DNA of 64,000 bases from Pseudomonas uvaldensis (GTDB taxonomy: Bacteria > Pseudomonadota > Gammaproteobacteria > Pseudomonadales > Pseudomonadaceae), in NCBI RefSeq assembly GCF_021271205.1, contig NZ_JAIWKS010000006.1:483331-547330 (forward strand). The letters run 5' to 3'. Shown here piece by piece: positions 44,155 to 53,294 of the stretch. The notes under the pieces are model-generated. The model saw only the letters and a list, made by a program, of their open reading frames with translations, did not search any database and had not been told where the DNA came from. Position 1 is the first letter of the stretch; each line of letters opens with the position of its first letter. A program made the translations under genes and the position numbers.

Positions 44155-46337
44155 CGCTTGTCCTCCTGGTCCTCGGGTGTCCAGAATTTCAACAGTAACG
44201 CATTGCTCACCACGCTGACGCTCGACAACGCCATGGCCGCACCGGCCAGCACCGGGTTGAGCAGGCCGAATGCCGCCAACGGAATGCCAATCAGGTTATA
44301 GACGAACGCCCAGAACAGGTTCTGGCGGATCTTTGCGTAGGTCTTGCGGCTGATCTCCAGCGCTGCCGGTACGAGTCGCGGATCGCCGCGCATGAGGGTG
44401 ATGCCGGCGGCATGCATTGCCACGTCGGTGCCGCCGCCCATGGCAATGCCGATGTCAGCGGCAGCCAGCGCTGGTGCGTCGTTGATACCGTCGCCGACCA
44501 TTGCCACCACGGCGTTTTTCTTCAGCTCGATGACGATGGCGGATTTGTCCCCCGGCAACACTTCGGCATGCACATTGGCAATGCCCAGCGCCTGGGAAAC
44601 CACCTTGGCGCTGCCTCGGTTGTCGCCGGTCAGCAAGTGGCTGGTGATATGACGTTCATCCAGGGCCCGCACCGCAGCGAGTGCGCCCGGCTTGAGGGTG
44701 TCGCCAAAGGCGAACAGACCCAGCACCCGTGGCGTTGTGCTTTGCTCGATCAGCCAAGACAAGGTCCGACCTTCCGTTTCCCAGGCTTGGGCCGACTCGG
44801 CCAGGGCCGCGGGTTCAAGGCCCGACTCTTCCAACAAGCGCCGATTGCCCAACGCCAGGCGCCGGCCCTCCAGGCTACCGGCAATGCCACGTCCGGCCAG
44901 GGCCTGACTGTCGCGGATAGCCGGCACGTCCAGGCCACGCTCGGCGCAGGCGTCCAGCACTGCTTTGGCGAGGGGGTGTTCGCTGCCGCGCTGCAGGGCG
45001 CCTGCCCATTGCAGCAGCGTGGTTTCGTCACCGTCGAGGGCGGCCAGGTGGGCGATGCGCGGCGTGCCGGATGTGAGCGTCCCGGTCTTGTCGAACACCA
45101 CCGAACTGACGTCATGGGCACGCTCCAACGCCTCGGCGTCCTTGATCAGGATCCCGTGGCGCGCGGCTACGCCGGTGCCAGCCATGATCGCCGCGGGTGT
45201 CGCCAGGCCCAGGGCACAGGGGCAGGCGATCACCAATACGGCGACGGCATTGATCAGCGCGGTTTCCAGTGGGGCGCCGTACAGCCACCAGCCGATCAGC
45301 GTTGCCAGGGCCAGCAACAGCACCACCGGCACGAACACCTGACTGACTTTATCCACCAGTTTCTGAATCGGTGCCTTGGCCGCCTGGGCGTCTTCCACCA
45401 GGCGGATGATGCGCGCCAGGACGGTTTCCGTGCCCAGTGCCAGGGTACGCACCAGCAGTCGGCCTTCGCCGTTGATGGCGCCGCCGGTGACCTTGTCGCC
45501 GGGGCCCTTGGGCACCGGCAGGCTCTCACCACTGATCAGCGCCTCATCGGCGTGGCTTTGGCCTTCCAGGACTTCACCGTCAACGGGAATGCGTTCACCG
45601 GGTTTGACCAATACCACGTCGTCCAGGCGCAAGGCACTGATCGCAACGTCGCGTTCCTGGCCTTCGACCACCTGTGTCGCACGTTCCGGCCGCAGGGCTT
45701 CGAGGGCCCGGATGGCGCTGGCGGTCTGCCGCTTGGCGCGGCTCTCCAGGTATTTGCCCAGCAATACCAGGGCAATCACCACCGCCGAAGCTTCGAAATA
45801 CAGATGTGACGAACCGACGAACGCCCATTCGTAGACGCTCAAGCCATAGCCGGCGCTGGTACCCAATGCCACCAGCAGGTCCATGTTCCCGGCCCCGGCG
45901 CGTACCGCCTTGAACGCCGCGACATAAAACCGCGCACCGAAGATGAATTGAACCGGCGTCGCCAGGGCGAACTGCACCCAACCCGGAAGCATCCAGTGCA
46001 CGCCCAATGGCTGCAGCAGCATTGGCAGTACAAGTGGCAGCGACAGCAGGATCGCCAATATAAGCACCAGACGCTCATGGTTCAGGTGAAGGGGCTGGGT
46101 GTCATGGGGTTGTTCGTCCTGCCAGACGCTGGCGTCGTAGCCGGCGCGCCTGACTGCGTCGATCAGGATTTGCGGATCGAGCCGTTCGAGCAATTCAACG
46201 TGGGCCCGCTCATTGGCCAGGTTGACGCTGACCCGGTTCACGCCGGCCACTTTGCCCAGGGCGCGCTCCACACGCCCGGCGCAGCTGGCGCAGGTCATGC
46301 CGGTGATGGGCAGGTCGACGGTGGTGGATTCGGACAT
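44151..46337 (-). CDS. copA: Cu(I)-exporting P1B-type ATPase (CopA/CueA)
   Basis: A 728-residue copper pump. One N-terminal heavy-metal-associated domain (GMTCASC, Cys16/Cys19) is followed by eight membrane helices with the transport motif CPC (372-374), the actuator motif ISGE, the phosphorylation site DKTGT (Asp416), the HP dipeptide (SEHPLAKA) and GDGINDAPAL. It expels cytoplasmic Cu(I). A CueR box lies 37 bp upstream. Only one metal-binding domain is present; many pseudomonad CopA proteins have two. Confidence 0.94.
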   Translation of the reverse strand: MSESTTVDLPITGMTCASCAGRVERALGKVAGVNRVSVNLANERAHVELLERLDPQILIDAVRRAGYDASVWQDEQPHDTQPLHLNHERLVLILAILLSLPLVLPMLLQPLGVHWMLPGWVQFALATPVQFIFGARFYVAAFKAVRAGAGNMDLLVALGTSAGYGLSVYEWAFVGSSHLYFEASAVVIALVLLGKYLESRAKRQTASAIRALEALRPERATQVVEGQERDVAISALRLDDVVLVKPGERIPVDGEVLEGQSHADEALISGESLPVPKGPGDKVTGGAINGEGRLLVRTLALGTETVLARIIRLVEDAQAAKAPIQKLVDKVSQVFVPVVLLLALATLIGWWLYGAPLETALINAVAVLVIACPCALGLATPAAIMAGTGVAARHGILIKDAEALERAHDVSSVVFDKTGTLTSGTPRIAHLAALDGDETTLLQWAGALQRGSEHPLAKAVLDACAERGLDVPAIRDSQALAGRGIAGSLEGRRLALGNRRLLEESGLEPAALAESAQAWETEGRTLSWLIEQSTTPRVLGLFAFGDTLKPGALAAVRALDERHITSHLLTGDNRGSAKVVSQALGIANVHAEVLPGDKSAIVIELKKNAVVAMVGDGINDAPALAAADIGIAMGGGTDVAMHAAGITLMRGDPRLVPAALEISRKTYAKIRQNLFWAFVYNLIGIPLAAFGLLNPVLAGAAMALSSVSVVSNALLLKFWTPEDQEDKR

Positions 46338-46373
46338 CGGTCGGGCTCCCTGTAGTGAATGGCTACAGGATCA

Positions 46374-46394
46374 ACCTTGCCATGCGGGCAAGGT
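46374..46394 (-). promoter_or_regulatory. CueR operator within the copA promoter
   Basis: A perfect dyad ACCTTGCC-ATGCG-GGCAAGGT sits on the minus strand just after a TTGACC -35 element (46392-46397), with 19 bp to a GATCCT -10 candidate. The long spacer is the hallmark of MerR-type activated promoters. Confidence 0.85.
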
Positions 46395-46448
46395 CAAGCG
46401 CCAATCCGAAGACTTGCACAGGCCCGCTCCCACATGGATAGGGTTGTG

Positions 46449-46829
46449 TCAGTAACCGAGCCCGGTCTTCCTGAGGTACATCCCTTGCTCGTTCATGGCG
46501 ATACGGTACTTCAGGATGTCGCCGGCCTTGAGGGTAATTTCCTGCGAACCCGGTGCGAGCATGCCCGGACCGCAACCTGGCGTCTGGCCTGGCAACAACT
46601 TCAGGCGCAAAGAGAACCGGCCGGCCGGCAAATTGAAGGAGGTACTGCCCTCCTGAAACAGCCTGGCAGTGAGTTGATCATTGATATAAATACCAATCTC
46701 GCAAGAGCTGGAAACTTCCAGGCGCTCGCGGGAGACGATCACCACGCCGAAATCCTCGTCGGCTGATGCCGAGGGGGCCACCGCTGAAAAAACCAACATG
46801 CAAAACAGGCTGAACGTTGACCAGCGCAT
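46449..46829 (-). CDS. Exported small protein, uncharacterised, between copA and copZ
   Basis: A 126-residue protein with a clear signal peptide (MRWSTFSLFCMLVFSAVAPSASA, cleavage near residue 23). The start at 46829 has GGAGG upstream. The mature part is a small beta-rich domain with two cysteines (SSCEIG and TPGCGPG) that could pair in the periplasm. It lacks the Met/His-rich patches of copper carriers. Divergent from copZ, convergent towards copA's promoter. I recognise no family. Confidence 0.75.
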   Translation of the reverse strand: MRWSTFSLFCMLVFSAVAPSASADEDFGVVIVSRERLEVSSSCEIGIYINDQLTARLFQEGSTSFNLPAGRFSLRLKLLPGQTPGCGPGMLAPGSQEITLKAGDILKYRIAMNEQGMYLRKTGLGY

Positions 46830-46915
46830 GGCTGAACCTCCGGTGTTGAATCCTTGATGTGTGCAGCTTGGCTGAGCACGTTGCCGATTGCCAGCCCGGC
46901 AGATTTCGTCAGAAC

Positions 46916-46946
46916 TTGACCTTGCCATGATGGCAAGCTTGAAACT
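46916..46946 (+). promoter_or_regulatory. CueR-type promoter of copZ
   Basis: TTGACC (46916-46921), then the dyad CTTGCCAT-G-ATGGCAAG (46921-46937) inside a 19-bp spacer, then the -10 candidate GAAACT (46941-46946). Same design as the copA promoter on the other strand. Confidence 0.83.
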
Positions 46947-46978
46947 GCCGCCAACGTCAATTGCCAGGAGTCATTTTC

Positions 46979-47176
46979 ATGCAAACATTCAATGTCCAGG
47001 GCATGTCCTGCGGTCACTGTGTCAAGGCTATCACCCAGGCTGTGCAGGCCAGGGATCCAGCGGCCGATGTGCAAGTCGATCTCGGCGCCAAGACTGTGCG
47101 GGTCCAGAGTTCGTTGCCGGCCGATACGTTGGCCGAGGTCATCAAGGAGGAAGGGTACGAAGTCCGTCCTGCCTGA
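46979..47176 (+). CDS. copZ: Copper chaperone CopZ
   Basis: A 65-residue single heavy-metal-associated domain with the GMSCGHC copper-binding loop. It carries Cu(I) to the CopA pump. Start at 46979 follows CAGGAG. A CueR-type promoter lies directly upstream, so copZ and copA should respond together. Confidence 0.93.
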   Translation: MQTFNVQGMSCGHCVKAITQAVQARDPAADVQVDLGAKTVRVQSSLPADTLAEVIKEEGYEVRPA

Positions 47177-47271
47177 ATTATTTTAATCGTTAGCGACCTA
47201 TCGGAATGTTCAAGGGCGCCCGGCATGGATAGACTGTCGGGCTGCTGACTGACGCCTGAACGGGACGCCCG

Positions 47272-48465
47272 ATGAACCTTCGTATCATTCTGATTCTTGG
47301 CGCCTTGAGCGCCTTCGGTCCTTTGGCGATCGATTTCTATCTGCCCGCCTTCCCGGCCATGGCAACCGCCTTCGGCACCGATGAGAAACACATCCAGCTG
47401 ACATTGGCGGCCTATTTCCTCGGGCTGTCCATCGGGCAATTGGCCTACGGGCCGGTGGCCGATCGCTTCGGACGGCGCATTCCGCTGTTGACGGGCGTCG
47501 GATTGTTCACACTGGCGTCCGTGGCTTGCGCCTATGCACCAAGCCTTGAATGGCTGATTGGCGCCCGTTTCATCCAGGCCCTGGGCGGATGTGCCGGCAT
47601 GGTGATTTCCCGCGCGGTGGTCAGCGACAAATGCGATGCGGTCGGCTCGGCCAAGGTGTTTTCCCAGTTGATGCTAGTGATGGGGCTGGCGCCGATCCTC
47701 GCGCCGATGCTCGGCGGATTGCTGGTGAACCTGTACGGCTGGCAATCGATCTTTATCGGCCTGACCCTGTTCAGTGCGCTGGCGGCCACGGCCGTGGCCT
47801 TGTGGTTACCCGAGAGCCTGCCGGCACACGTGCCCCGGCAACCGTTATCCGGGGCTTTGCGCCAATACGGTCGACTGCTGACCGACTCGGTCTTCTTGGG
47901 GCATGCCCTGACGGGCGGTATCGCGATGGCAGGGATGTTTGCTTACATCGCCGGTTCGCCATTCGTATTCATCAGGCTTTACGGGGTGCCGGCCGAACAC
48001 TTCGGCTGGTTGTTCGGCACCAATGCGGCGGGTTTCATCCTGGTGGCGCAGGTCAACGCTCGATTGTTGTCCAGGCGTGGCCCGGCCTTTCTGCTGACCC
48101 GTGTGGTGTGGGTTTACCTGGCGGCTGGGCTGAGCCTGCTGGCTGTCAGTGCATTACAGCCTGCGCGGCTGTGGCCGCTGTTGATTCCACTGTTCATCTG
48201 CATCGCCAGCCTGGGTTGTATCATTCCCAATGCATCGGCTTGCGCCATGAGCGGGCAGGGTGCTCGGGCCGGCAGCGCTTCGGCGATGCTGGGGTGTCTG
48301 CAATTTTCCGTAGCTGCCGGGGCGGCCGCGTTGGTGGCGGCATTGCATGACGGCACCGCCGTACCGATGGCGATGGTCATCAGTCTTTGCGGACTGTTGG
48401 TGGTGGGCGCGGCGATGCTGACCCGGCGCCTGCAAAAAGCCCGGGTCGTCGATCGCCAGGGCTGA
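47272..48465 (+). CDS. Bcr/CflA family MFS drug efflux transporter
   Basis: A 397-residue, twelve-helix transporter. The N-terminus LSAFGPLAIDFYLPAFPAM is the Bcr/CflA signature, and GQLAYGPVADRFGRR is MFS motif A. The family exports bicyclomycin, sulfonamides or dipeptides; this member's substrate is unknown. Stand-alone gene downstream of copZ. Confidence 0.9.
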   Translation: MNLRIILILGALSAFGPLAIDFYLPAFPAMATAFGTDEKHIQLTLAAYFLGLSIGQLAYGPVADRFGRRIPLLTGVGLFTLASVACAYAPSLEWLIGARFIQALGGCAGMVISRAVVSDKCDAVGSAKVFSQLMLVMGLAPILAPMLGGLLVNLYGWQSIFIGLTLFSALAATAVALWLPESLPAHVPRQPLSGALRQYGRLLTDSVFLGHALTGGIAMAGMFAYIAGSPFVFIRLYGVPAEHFGWLFGTNAAGFILVAQVNARLLSRRGPAFLLTRVVWVYLAAGLSLLAVSALQPARLWPLLIPLFICIASLGCIIPNASACAMSGQGARAGSASAMLGCLQFSVAAGAAALVAALHDGTAVPMAMVISLCGLLVVGAAMLTRRLQKARVVDRQG

Positions 48466-48466
48466 T

Positions 48467-48634
48467 TCAGCCAGCCGCGCGCTGCTGTTCGGGGAAGTGG
48501 TGTGGCGCGTGAATCCGCGCTTGCAGGGTGCTGGCAAAAGCTTTGGCTTCGGCCTCGGTACGGAAGGTGACGGCGTGCTGGTCAAGACGCACTTGCCATT
48601 GGGATTTTGCCACTTCTTTTATCAGGATCTTCAT
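48467..48634 (-). CDS. Small protein, 55 residues, uncharacterised
   Basis: The start at 48634 has GAGGAGG seven bases upstream, a strong site that supports a real gene. The product (MKILIKEVAKSQWQVRLDQH) is mainly beta then helical (EAEAKAFASTLQARIH), which resembles short DNA-binding or DUF-type domains but is not assignable. Convergent with the MFS gene, 1 bp gap. Confidence 0.65.
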   Translation of the reverse strand: MKILIKEVAKSQWQVRLDQHAVTFRTEAEAKAFASTLQARIHAPHHFPEQQRAAG

Positions 48635-48740
48635 TGCTGACCTCCTCACGTAAAAGATTGCGTTGCAAAGGCCTCGAGTGTAGACCGGAATGCGATCGCA
48701 ATTGTGACAAGGGTCAATTCTCGGACTGACGGTGCAATTG

Positions 48741-48768
48741 CCTGCGGGAGCAAAGCTGCTCCCACAGG
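48741..48768. terminator. REP-like hairpin downstream of the MDR oxidoreductase gene
   Basis: CCTGCGGGAGCA and TGCTCCCACAGG pair around AAGC. It resembles a REP half and could end the transcript of the adjacent minus-strand gene, though no T run is present. Confidence 0.45.
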
Positions 48769-48784
48769 CCCTGGTTCTGCTGGA

Positions 48785-49798
48785 TCAAAACCCTTCGAGC
48801 ACGATCTTGCCCTTGGCCTTGCCGCTTTCCAGCAATGCGTGGGCCCGGCGCAGGTTTGCGGCGTTGATGATGCCGAAGTGCTCGCCAACCGTGGTCTTCA
48901 GCGTGCCGGCGTCGATCAGTGTGGCGACGCGGTTGAGCAGATGATGTTGCTCAATCATGTCTGGCGTTTCGAAGAGCGAGCGGGTGTACATGAACTCCCA
49001 GTGCAACGACAGGCTTTTGCGCTTGAGTTTGGACACATCCAGCGCCTTGGGGTCGTCGATCAGCGCCAGTTTGCCCTGGGGCGCCAGCGCTTCGACCAAC
49101 TGGTCCAGATGCTGGTCGGTCTGGGTCAGGCTGGCAACGTGGGTCACCTGCGCCTGGCCGGCTTCCTTCAGCACCGCGCTCAATGGCTGGCTGTGGTCGA
49201 CCACCAGGTCCGCTCCCAGGCTGCGTACCCAATCTTGTGTCTGAGGGCGGGAGGCGGTGCCGATGACCTTCAATCCGGTGAGTTGGCGGGCCAACTGCGT
49301 CAGGATCGATCCGACGCCGCCCGCAGCGCCGACAATCAGCAGGCTCTGGTTCTTGTCATCCGCGCCTTCCTGGATCTGTAGCCGCTCGAACAGCAACTCC
49401 CAGGCGGTAATGGCCGTCAACGGCAATGCGGCCGATTCGGCGAAACCAAGGCTTTCGGGCATGTGGCCGACAATACGTTCATCCACCACGTGCAGTTCGC
49501 TATTGCCACCCGCCCGGGCGATGGAACCGGCGTAAAAGACCCGGTCGCCGGCCTTGAACAACGTGACGTCGCTGCCCACGGCCTTGACCACGCCGGCCAC
49601 GTCCCAGCCCAGCACCTTGGCGGCATCGCCTTCAGGCTGGACGTTCTGGCGCACTTTGGTATCCACTGGGTTGACCGAGATGGCTTTGACTTCCACCAGC
49701 AGATCCCGTGGGCCGGCGACGGGTTCCGGCAGTTCGATATCTTGCAGCGATTTCACGTCGCTGATGGGCAACGAATGATAGTAGGCAATGGCTTTCAT
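48785..49798 (-). CDS. Zinc-independent MDR oxidoreductase (quinone reductase-like)
   Basis: A 337-residue medium-chain dehydrogenase. It has the GroES-like start (PEPVAGPRDLLVEVKAISVNPVDTK), the VLGWDVAGVV block and the cofactor loop IVGAAGGVGSILTQLA. The catalytic zinc ligands of alcohol dehydrogenases are missing, as in quinone oxidoreductases. GGAG precedes the start. Divergent from a LysR gene that probably controls it. Substrate unknown. Confidence 0.87.
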   Translation of the reverse strand: MKAIAYYHSLPISDVKSLQDIELPEPVAGPRDLLVEVKAISVNPVDTKVRQNVQPEGDAAKVLGWDVAGVVKAVGSDVTLFKAGDRVFYAGSIARAGGNSELHVVDERIVGHMPESLGFAESAALPLTAITAWELLFERLQIQEGADDKNQSLLIVGAAGGVGSILTQLARQLTGLKVIGTASRPQTQDWVRSLGADLVVDHSQPLSAVLKEAGQAQVTHVASLTQTDQHLDQLVEALAPQGKLALIDDPKALDVSKLKRKSLSLHWEFMYTRSLFETPDMIEQHHLLNRVATLIDAGTLKTTVGEHFGIINAANLRRAHALLESGKAKGKIVLEGF

Positions 49799-49909
49799 GC
49801 AGTGGCTCCGTGAGTGAGTGGGATGCCGCCATGGTTAGCTATTTATCGCCACGATAAAACCGGCTAAAAAGACAGGCTCTTTCAATATTTTTTTGATAAT
49901 GGAGTCGCC

Positions 49910-50839
49910 ATGCTTCGATTCGATGACCTGCAGCTGTTTGTCCGGGCGGCGGATCTGGGCAGTCTTTCCGCAGCGGCCAGGGTGATGGATCTGTCGGCGG
50001 CGGTGGCCAGTGCCGCGTTGAAGCGGATCGAGCAACATCTGGGCGCCCGGCTGTTGGCCCGTTCGACCCGCAGCTTGCGCTTGACCGCCGAGGGGGAGGG
50101 ATTTCTCGAATATGCCAGGGCCGCGTTGAGCAGCCTCGACGAGGGGCGGCGGCTTTTGACCAGCAGCCAGGACCGGGTCAGTGGCGTGCTGCAGTTATCC
50201 GCACCCTCTGACCTGGGACGCAACCTTTTGTTGCCCTGGCTGGACGAATTCCAGCGCGAACACCCGGGGTTGACGGTGCGGCTGTTGCTGGGCGATCGCA
50301 TCGCCGACCTTTTCAAGCAACCCGTCGACATCGCGCTACGCTATGGCGAGCCGGAGGATTCGAGCCTGGTGGCCCTGCCGGTCGCGGCGGATAACCGCAG
50401 GGTGCTGTGTGCCTCACCGGATTACCTGGCTCGCCACGGCGAACCTCGCCAGTTGGAGCAACTGGCCCAGCACAATTGCCTGTTATACATGCTCGGCACC
50501 CGGGTTCATGACCATTGGTGCTTTCAAGACGGTAAACGGGAAGTGAGCCTCACCGTCACTGGTGATCGTTTCAGCGATGACGCCGACGTGGTCAGGCGCT
50601 GGGCGGTGGCTGGCGCGGGCATCGCTTATAAGTCCTGGCTGGATGTTTCAACCGATGTGCTGGCCGGCCGCCTGAAGATCCTGCTGCCGAGCCTGCTCTG
50701 CGAGCGTGCACCGCTGAATCTGCTGTGCGCTCATCGGGCTCAACTGAGCAAGCCCATCAACCTGCTGCGGGAAATGCTCCAGGCCCGTTGTGGTCAGTTG
50801 ACCGCGCAATTTCCGCGTTTGGCGGCGGACGACCAATAG
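49910..50839 (+). CDS. LysR family transcriptional regulator
   Basis: A 309-residue regulator. N-terminal winged helix (LQLFVRAADLGSLSAAARVMDLSAAVASAALKRIEQHLGARL) and a LysR substrate-binding domain (VSGVLQLSAPSDLGRNLLLPWL onward). GGAG precedes the ATG. Divergent from the MDR oxidoreductase across a 111-bp gap, the classical LysR layout. Confidence 0.92.
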   Translation: MLRFDDLQLFVRAADLGSLSAAARVMDLSAAVASAALKRIEQHLGARLLARSTRSLRLTAEGEGFLEYARAALSSLDEGRRLLTSSQDRVSGVLQLSAPSDLGRNLLLPWLDEFQREHPGLTVRLLLGDRIADLFKQPVDIALRYGEPEDSSLVALPVAADNRRVLCASPDYLARHGEPRQLEQLAQHNCLLYMLGTRVHDHWCFQDGKREVSLTVTGDRFSDDADVVRRWAVAGAGIAYKSWLDVSTDVLAGRLKILLPSLLCERAPLNLLCAHRAQLSKPINLLREMLQARCGQLTAQFPRLAADDQ

Positions 50840-50939
50840 TCGCGGGCAAATAGAGAATTTTCCCTCACGAACAATCGCCTCCAAAGGTTTCCGGAGGACA
50901 GGAAAGCTTGGGCGCCACGCTTATACTAGCGGCCGCCTG

Positions 50940-51082
50940 AATCGGCGCGGCACCGGGGAAGTACTGTCCCGTCGACGCATCGATACCACCGGTTCCGGTG
51001 GTCGAGCCGCTTTGGGCGGCGCCTTATGACGGGTCATCCGGCCCCAGAGCAGTAGACGAATGATTCAACAGGGAGTGAATAC
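50940..51082 (+). promoter_or_regulatory. Structured leader upstream of the ArsR-type gene
   Basis: A perfect palindrome ACCACCGG-TT-CCGGTGGT (50985-51002) is followed at once by GCCGC-TTTGG-GCGGC (about 51006-51020). Neither has a T run. A TATACT box lies at 50922-50927. The order promoter, two hairpins, then the gene suggests a cis-acting RNA or operator, not an ordinary untranslated leader. Confidence 0.4.
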
Positions 51083-51817
51083 ATGGAACATGCACCTTGC
51101 ATCAGCCAGATCGCCACGCTGCTGGCCGACCCAAAGCGCAGCGCAATGATGTGGGCGTTGATGGACGGTACGGCCCGGCAGGCTGAAGAGCTGGCGTTAC
51201 TGGCCGGGTTATCGCCGTCCTCGGCCAGTGCTCATCTGGGACGCCTGTCGGCCGGTGGTCTGTTGAAAGTCGAAGCACGGGGGCGCAAGCGGTTTTTCCG
51301 CCTCGCGGCGCCGGAGGTCGGCGCGGCAGTCGAGGCATTGGCCAGCGCCACCCTGGCCAGTACGCCGCGACAGATCCCGGAGGTCTTCAAGCGTGGCGTG
51401 ATGTCGACCAGAACGCCGTCGGCCCCCGCGTCGCTGTTGCGAGCCAGGCTCTGTGACGATCATCTGGGGGGAACCCTGGCGGCCGACCTGTATCAGCGCC
51501 TGCTGGATGCCGGCTGGATTGAGCAGTGTGACCAACGGGTGATCGTCACTCACAAGGGGGCCAGTCTGTTGGCCGGGCACGGCCTGTTCATTCAGGCCCT
51601 GGCCCATCGCAACGCCCGCACCGCCTGCGCGTGTCCGGACTGGAGCGAACGCCGTCCGCACCTGGGGGGCGCCCTGGGGGCGGCATTGCTGCAGTTGTTC
51701 ATGCAGTCCGGCTGGTTGAGCCTGCCCAACGATTCGCGAGCCTTGCAGGTAACAGCGCTCGGCCAGCAGGAAATTCACCGATTCGCCAGGCAGGATACGT
51801 TGGAAATGGCGCTCTAG
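51083..51817 (+). CDS. ArsR family (winged-helix) transcriptional regulator
   Basis: A 244-residue regulator, longer than metal-sensing ArsR proteins. The N-terminal ISQIATLLADPKRSAMMWALMDG...LAGLSPSSASAHLGRL is the winged helix; the C-terminal ~150 residues contain three cysteines (RTACACPDW near the middle) whose role is unknown. Followed 86 bp later by an MFS transporter on the same strand, probably its target. Confidence 0.87.
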   Translation: MEHAPCISQIATLLADPKRSAMMWALMDGTARQAEELALLAGLSPSSASAHLGRLSAGGLLKVEARGRKRFFRLAAPEVGAAVEALASATLASTPRQIPEVFKRGVMSTRTPSAPASLLRARLCDDHLGGTLAADLYQRLLDAGWIEQCDQRVIVTHKGASLLAGHGLFIQALAHRNARTACACPDWSERRPHLGGALGAALLQLFMQSGWLSLPNDSRALQVTALGQQEIHRFARQDTLEMAL

Positions 51818-51903
51818 GGCCATCGACAGGTCGTATTCAGCATCAGGCACCCGCGAGGTTCGCGCACACTCGGCCCGGTGATCATCGGACTGGGGAAAAC
51901 CAT

Positions 51904-53283
51904 ATGAACACTCACGGCTACAGCGCGGCCGAACGCCTGGAACGGCTGCCCATCAGCGGCTATCACCGGATTATCTTCATCATTATCGCCCTGGCGTTTT
52001 TCTTCGACTCCATGGACCTGGCGATGATGACGTTCCTGCTGGGTTCGATCAAAGCCGAGTTCGGCCTGAGTACAGCCCAGGCGGGGCTGCTGGCCAGTTC
52101 CAGCTTCTTCGGCATGGTAGTGGGAGCGTCGCTGTCGGGCATGCTGGCTGACCGGTTCGGGCGCAAGCCGGTGTTCCAATGGAGCATCGTGCTGTGGGGC
52201 CTCGCCAGCTACCTGTGCTCCACCGCTCAGGATATCGAGACACTGACGCTGTTTCGCATCCTCCTAGGAATCGGCATGGGTATGGAGTTTCCGATTGCCC
52301 AGTCGATGCTCTCGGAGCTGATCCCGGCCAGGCAACGGGGACGTTATATTGCCTTGATGGATGGCTTCTGGCCCCTGGGCTTCGTGGCGGCGGGAGCGCT
52401 GTCGTATTTCCTGCTGCCGGTGATTGGCTGGCGTGACATTTTCCTGGTACTGGCGGTGCCGGCGATATTTGTCCTGGTGATTCGCTTCTTCATCCCCGAG
52501 TCGCCGCGTTGGCTGGAGCAAGCCGGGCGGGACGACGAGGCGGATGTCGTGTTGCAACGGATCGAGGACAAGGTCCGGGCATCGCTGGGACGCCAGGCGC
52601 TGCCGGAGCCTGTCCGGCTCCCGAGGCTGGCGGATACGCCTGGCACGTTCTTTTCGGCTCTGGCGCGGATCTGGTCGCCGTTGTATCGCCAGCGCACGAT
52701 GATGATCTGGAGCGTCTGGTTCTTTGCCCTGCTCGGTTTCTATGGGTTGACCTCGTGGCTCAGTGCTCTCTTGCAGCAGTCGGGGTTCGCCGTGACCCAG
52801 TCGGTGTATTACACCGTGCTGATTTCCCTGGGCGGTATTCCGGGGTTTCTGATGGCGGCCTGGCTGGTGGAGCGTTGGGGGCGTAAACCGGTGTGTGTCA
52901 TCACCTTGTTGGGCGGTGGTGTGATGGCCTTTCTCTATGGGCAGAGCGCGGTGTTTGGCGGCAACGTCGGTCTGCTGATCGGCTCCGGATTGCTCATGCA
53001 ATTCTTCCTGTTTGGCATGTGGGCAGTGCTCTACACCTACACCCCGGAACTGTATCCCACCTCGGCACGGGCTACGGGGTCGGGATTTGCCTCGGCGGTC
53101 GGTCGCATCGGTTCGTTGCTGGGGCCATTGGTGACCGGGTTGCTGTTTCCCATCACCGGGCAGGGCGGTGTGTTCGCCTTGGGGGCGTTGTGCTTTGCCG
53201 TGGCGGCAGGGGTGGTCTGGTTGTTCGGGATGGAGACGCGGGGCAAGACGTTGGAGGAGTTGAGCGAGGGCTCGGCCGGGTAA
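51904..53283 (+). CDS. MFS transporter (sugar/metabolite:H+ symporter type)
   Basis: A 459-residue twelve-helix transporter with the metabolite:H+ symporter plan. The start is set at 51904 (MNTHGYSAAERLERLPISGYH), since the frame upstream lies inside the ArsR gene. Motifs: GMLADRFGRKPVF (motif A), PESPRWLEQAGR after helix 6, and VERWGRKPVC in the second half. The ArsR-type gene just upstream points to an inducible uptake or export system; substrate unknown. Confidence 0.88.
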   Translation: MNTHGYSAAERLERLPISGYHRIIFIIIALAFFFDSMDLAMMTFLLGSIKAEFGLSTAQAGLLASSSFFGMVVGASLSGMLADRFGRKPVFQWSIVLWGLASYLCSTAQDIETLTLFRILLGIGMGMEFPIAQSMLSELIPARQRGRYIALMDGFWPLGFVAAGALSYFLLPVIGWRDIFLVLAVPAIFVLVIRFFIPESPRWLEQAGRDDEADVVLQRIEDKVRASLGRQALPEPVRLPRLADTPGTFFSALARIWSPLYRQRTMMIWSVWFFALLGFYGLTSWLSALLQQSGFAVTQSVYYTVLISLGGIPGFLMAAWLVERWGRKPVCVITLLGGGVMAFLYGQSAVFGGNVGLLIGSGLLMQFFLFGMWAVLYTYTPELYPTSARATGSGFASAVGRIGSLLGPLVTGLLFPITGQGGVFALGALCFAVAAGVVWLFGMETRGKTLEELSEGSAG

Positions 53284-53294
53284 GCACCAGTCTC

